Shown: positions 35,301 through 35,761 of the stretch, piece after piece
How the letters are laid out: the number at the start of each line of letters is the position of its first letter
Numbering within the stretch: the first letter of the stretch is position 1
Source of the DNA: an uncultured Oscillospiraceae bacterium
Lineage (GTDB): Bacteria; Bacillota; Clostridia; Oscillospirales; Oscillospiraceae
NCBI GenBank assembly: GCA_910585815.1
Contig: CAJUFJ010000036.1
Coordinates: 1 to 35,761, forward strand
Direction: 5' to 3'
DNA: 35,761 nucleotides
The notes under the pieces: model-generated
The model's input: the letters and a program-made list of their open reading frames with translations, nothing else
Told to the model about the DNA's origin: nothing
Databases searched by the model: none
Program-made: the position numbers and the translations under genes

Positions 35301-35761
35301 ATGGAAACTATGGACATGATCCAGATGATTGAGCAGAACGCGGCGGCCAGCTCCTTTGTGGGCGCCTTCGGCGGCCTGGCCATCGCCCTGCTGGGCGCGG
35401 GCCTGGCGGCCGTCCTCAGCGGCATCGGCTCCGCCAAGGGCACCGGCATCGCCGGCGAGGCCGGCACCGGCCTGCTGTGCGAGGACCCCAGCAAGTTCGG
35501 TAAGGTCATGATTCTCCAGGTCATCCCCGGCACCCAAGGCCTGTACGGCCTGGTGGTGTGGTTCTTCGCCGTGTTCCGCATGGGCCTGCTGTCCGGCACC
35601 CTGCCCCAGCTGTCTGTTGTCCAGGGCTGGCAGTACTTCGCCGCCTGCCTGCCCATGGCCCTCGGCGGACTGTTCTCCGCCATCGCCCAGGGCCGCGTGG
35701 CCGCCGGCTCCATCAACATCCTGGCCAAGAAGCCCGACGACTGGTCCAAGGGCATGGTGCT
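35301..35761 (+). CDS. ntpK: V/A-type ATPase proteolipid subunit K, cut by the window end
   Basis: The first 153 codons of the membrane rotor subunit are present; the 3' end lies beyond the window. AAGAGGAGGAAAAAC precedes the ATG. Four hydrophobic segments form two hairpins, an internal duplication usual for V-type proteolipids. The first hairpin carries LQVIPGTQGLYG, which matches the Leu/Thr/Gln/Tyr sodium-ligand positions known from Enterococcus hirae NtpK. The second hairpin has AQGRVAAGSIN, and the ion-carrying glutamate of the last helix would lie just beyond the cut. The usual following genes (E, C, F, A, B, D) are expected outside the window. Confidence 0.92.
   Translation, partial: METMDMIQMIEQNAAASSFVGAFGGLAIALLGAGLAAVLSGIGSAKGTGIAGEAGTGLLCEDPSKFGKVMILQVIPGTQGLYGLVVWFFAVFRMGLLSGTLPQLSVVQGWQYFAACLPMALGGLFSAIAQGRVAAGSINILAKKPDDWSKGMV

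Noticed and set aside
32873..35755. Open frame of 960 codons opposite the V/A-type ATPase genes
   Set aside because: It covers three clear genes on the plus strand in antisense and its composition (Gln/Gly/His-rich) is that of a shadow.

Overview
The window looks like a chromosomal piece of a GC-rich gut Clostridia bacterium, most likely Oscillospiraceae (Flavonifractor/Pseudoflavonifractor-like). This is inferred from gene content and style: strong AAGGAGG ribosome sites, a V/A-type ATPase operon, a giant SLH-anchored surface protein, a LarEBC plus nickel-transporter cluster, and short dispersed fold-back repeats. No 16S gene is present, so the assignment is an inference.

Layout. (1) Positions 1-1.65 kb hold no intact gene. 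The minus strand carries decayed coding DNA: a fragment resembling the DnaN-like sliding clamps of conjugative elements, then an unrecognised fragment ending in its own terminator. (2) Positions 1.75-18.15 kb are one 5,465-residue secreted protein: signal peptide, Cys/His-rich head, 52 Ig/MBG/YDG-like modules (about 4,350 residues), a linker and three SLH domains. The modules are ordered in a two-level pattern, with short A-B-C-D blocks alternating with long (A-B)x3-C-D blocks. (3) At 18.2-18.5 kb is a tRNA-Leu(CAG) on the minus strand with its own promoter and terminator. (4) Positions 18.55-26.8 kb form a nickel module. A promoter and a structured leader ending in an intrinsic terminator precede larE-larB-larC (nickel-pincer nucleotide cofactor synthesis), then a NikA-like lipoprotein and, after a divergent 43-residue gene and a NikR-like palindrome, nikB-nikC-nikD-nikE. 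The transporter would bring in Ni2+, and LarB, LarE and LarC would build the cofactor. The client enzyme (LarA family) is not in the window.

(5) At 26.8-29.3 kb, two minus-strand genes each have a promoter: a secreted protein with a copper-amine-oxidase N-terminal-type domain, and a diacylglycerol-kinase-family lipid kinase. (6) Positions 29.4-29.66 kb are a repeat-rich intergenic stretch. (7) Positions 29.7-31.6 kb are azlC-azlD (branched-chain amino acid export) and a short-chain reductase resembling the elongation factor P 5-aminopentanone reductase family. (8) Positions 31.7-32.8 kb encode a membrane-anchored putative glycoside-hydrolase-like protein. (9) From 32.9 kb to the window end is the start of a V/A-type ATPase operon (subunits H, I, K), cut by the window edge inside the proteolipid gene.

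The items most worth a second look are the alternating super-repeat of the giant protein, the larE leader attenuator of unknown ligand, the NikR-like operator with the tiny divergent gene beside it, and the fold-back elements inserted inside the nickel cluster.
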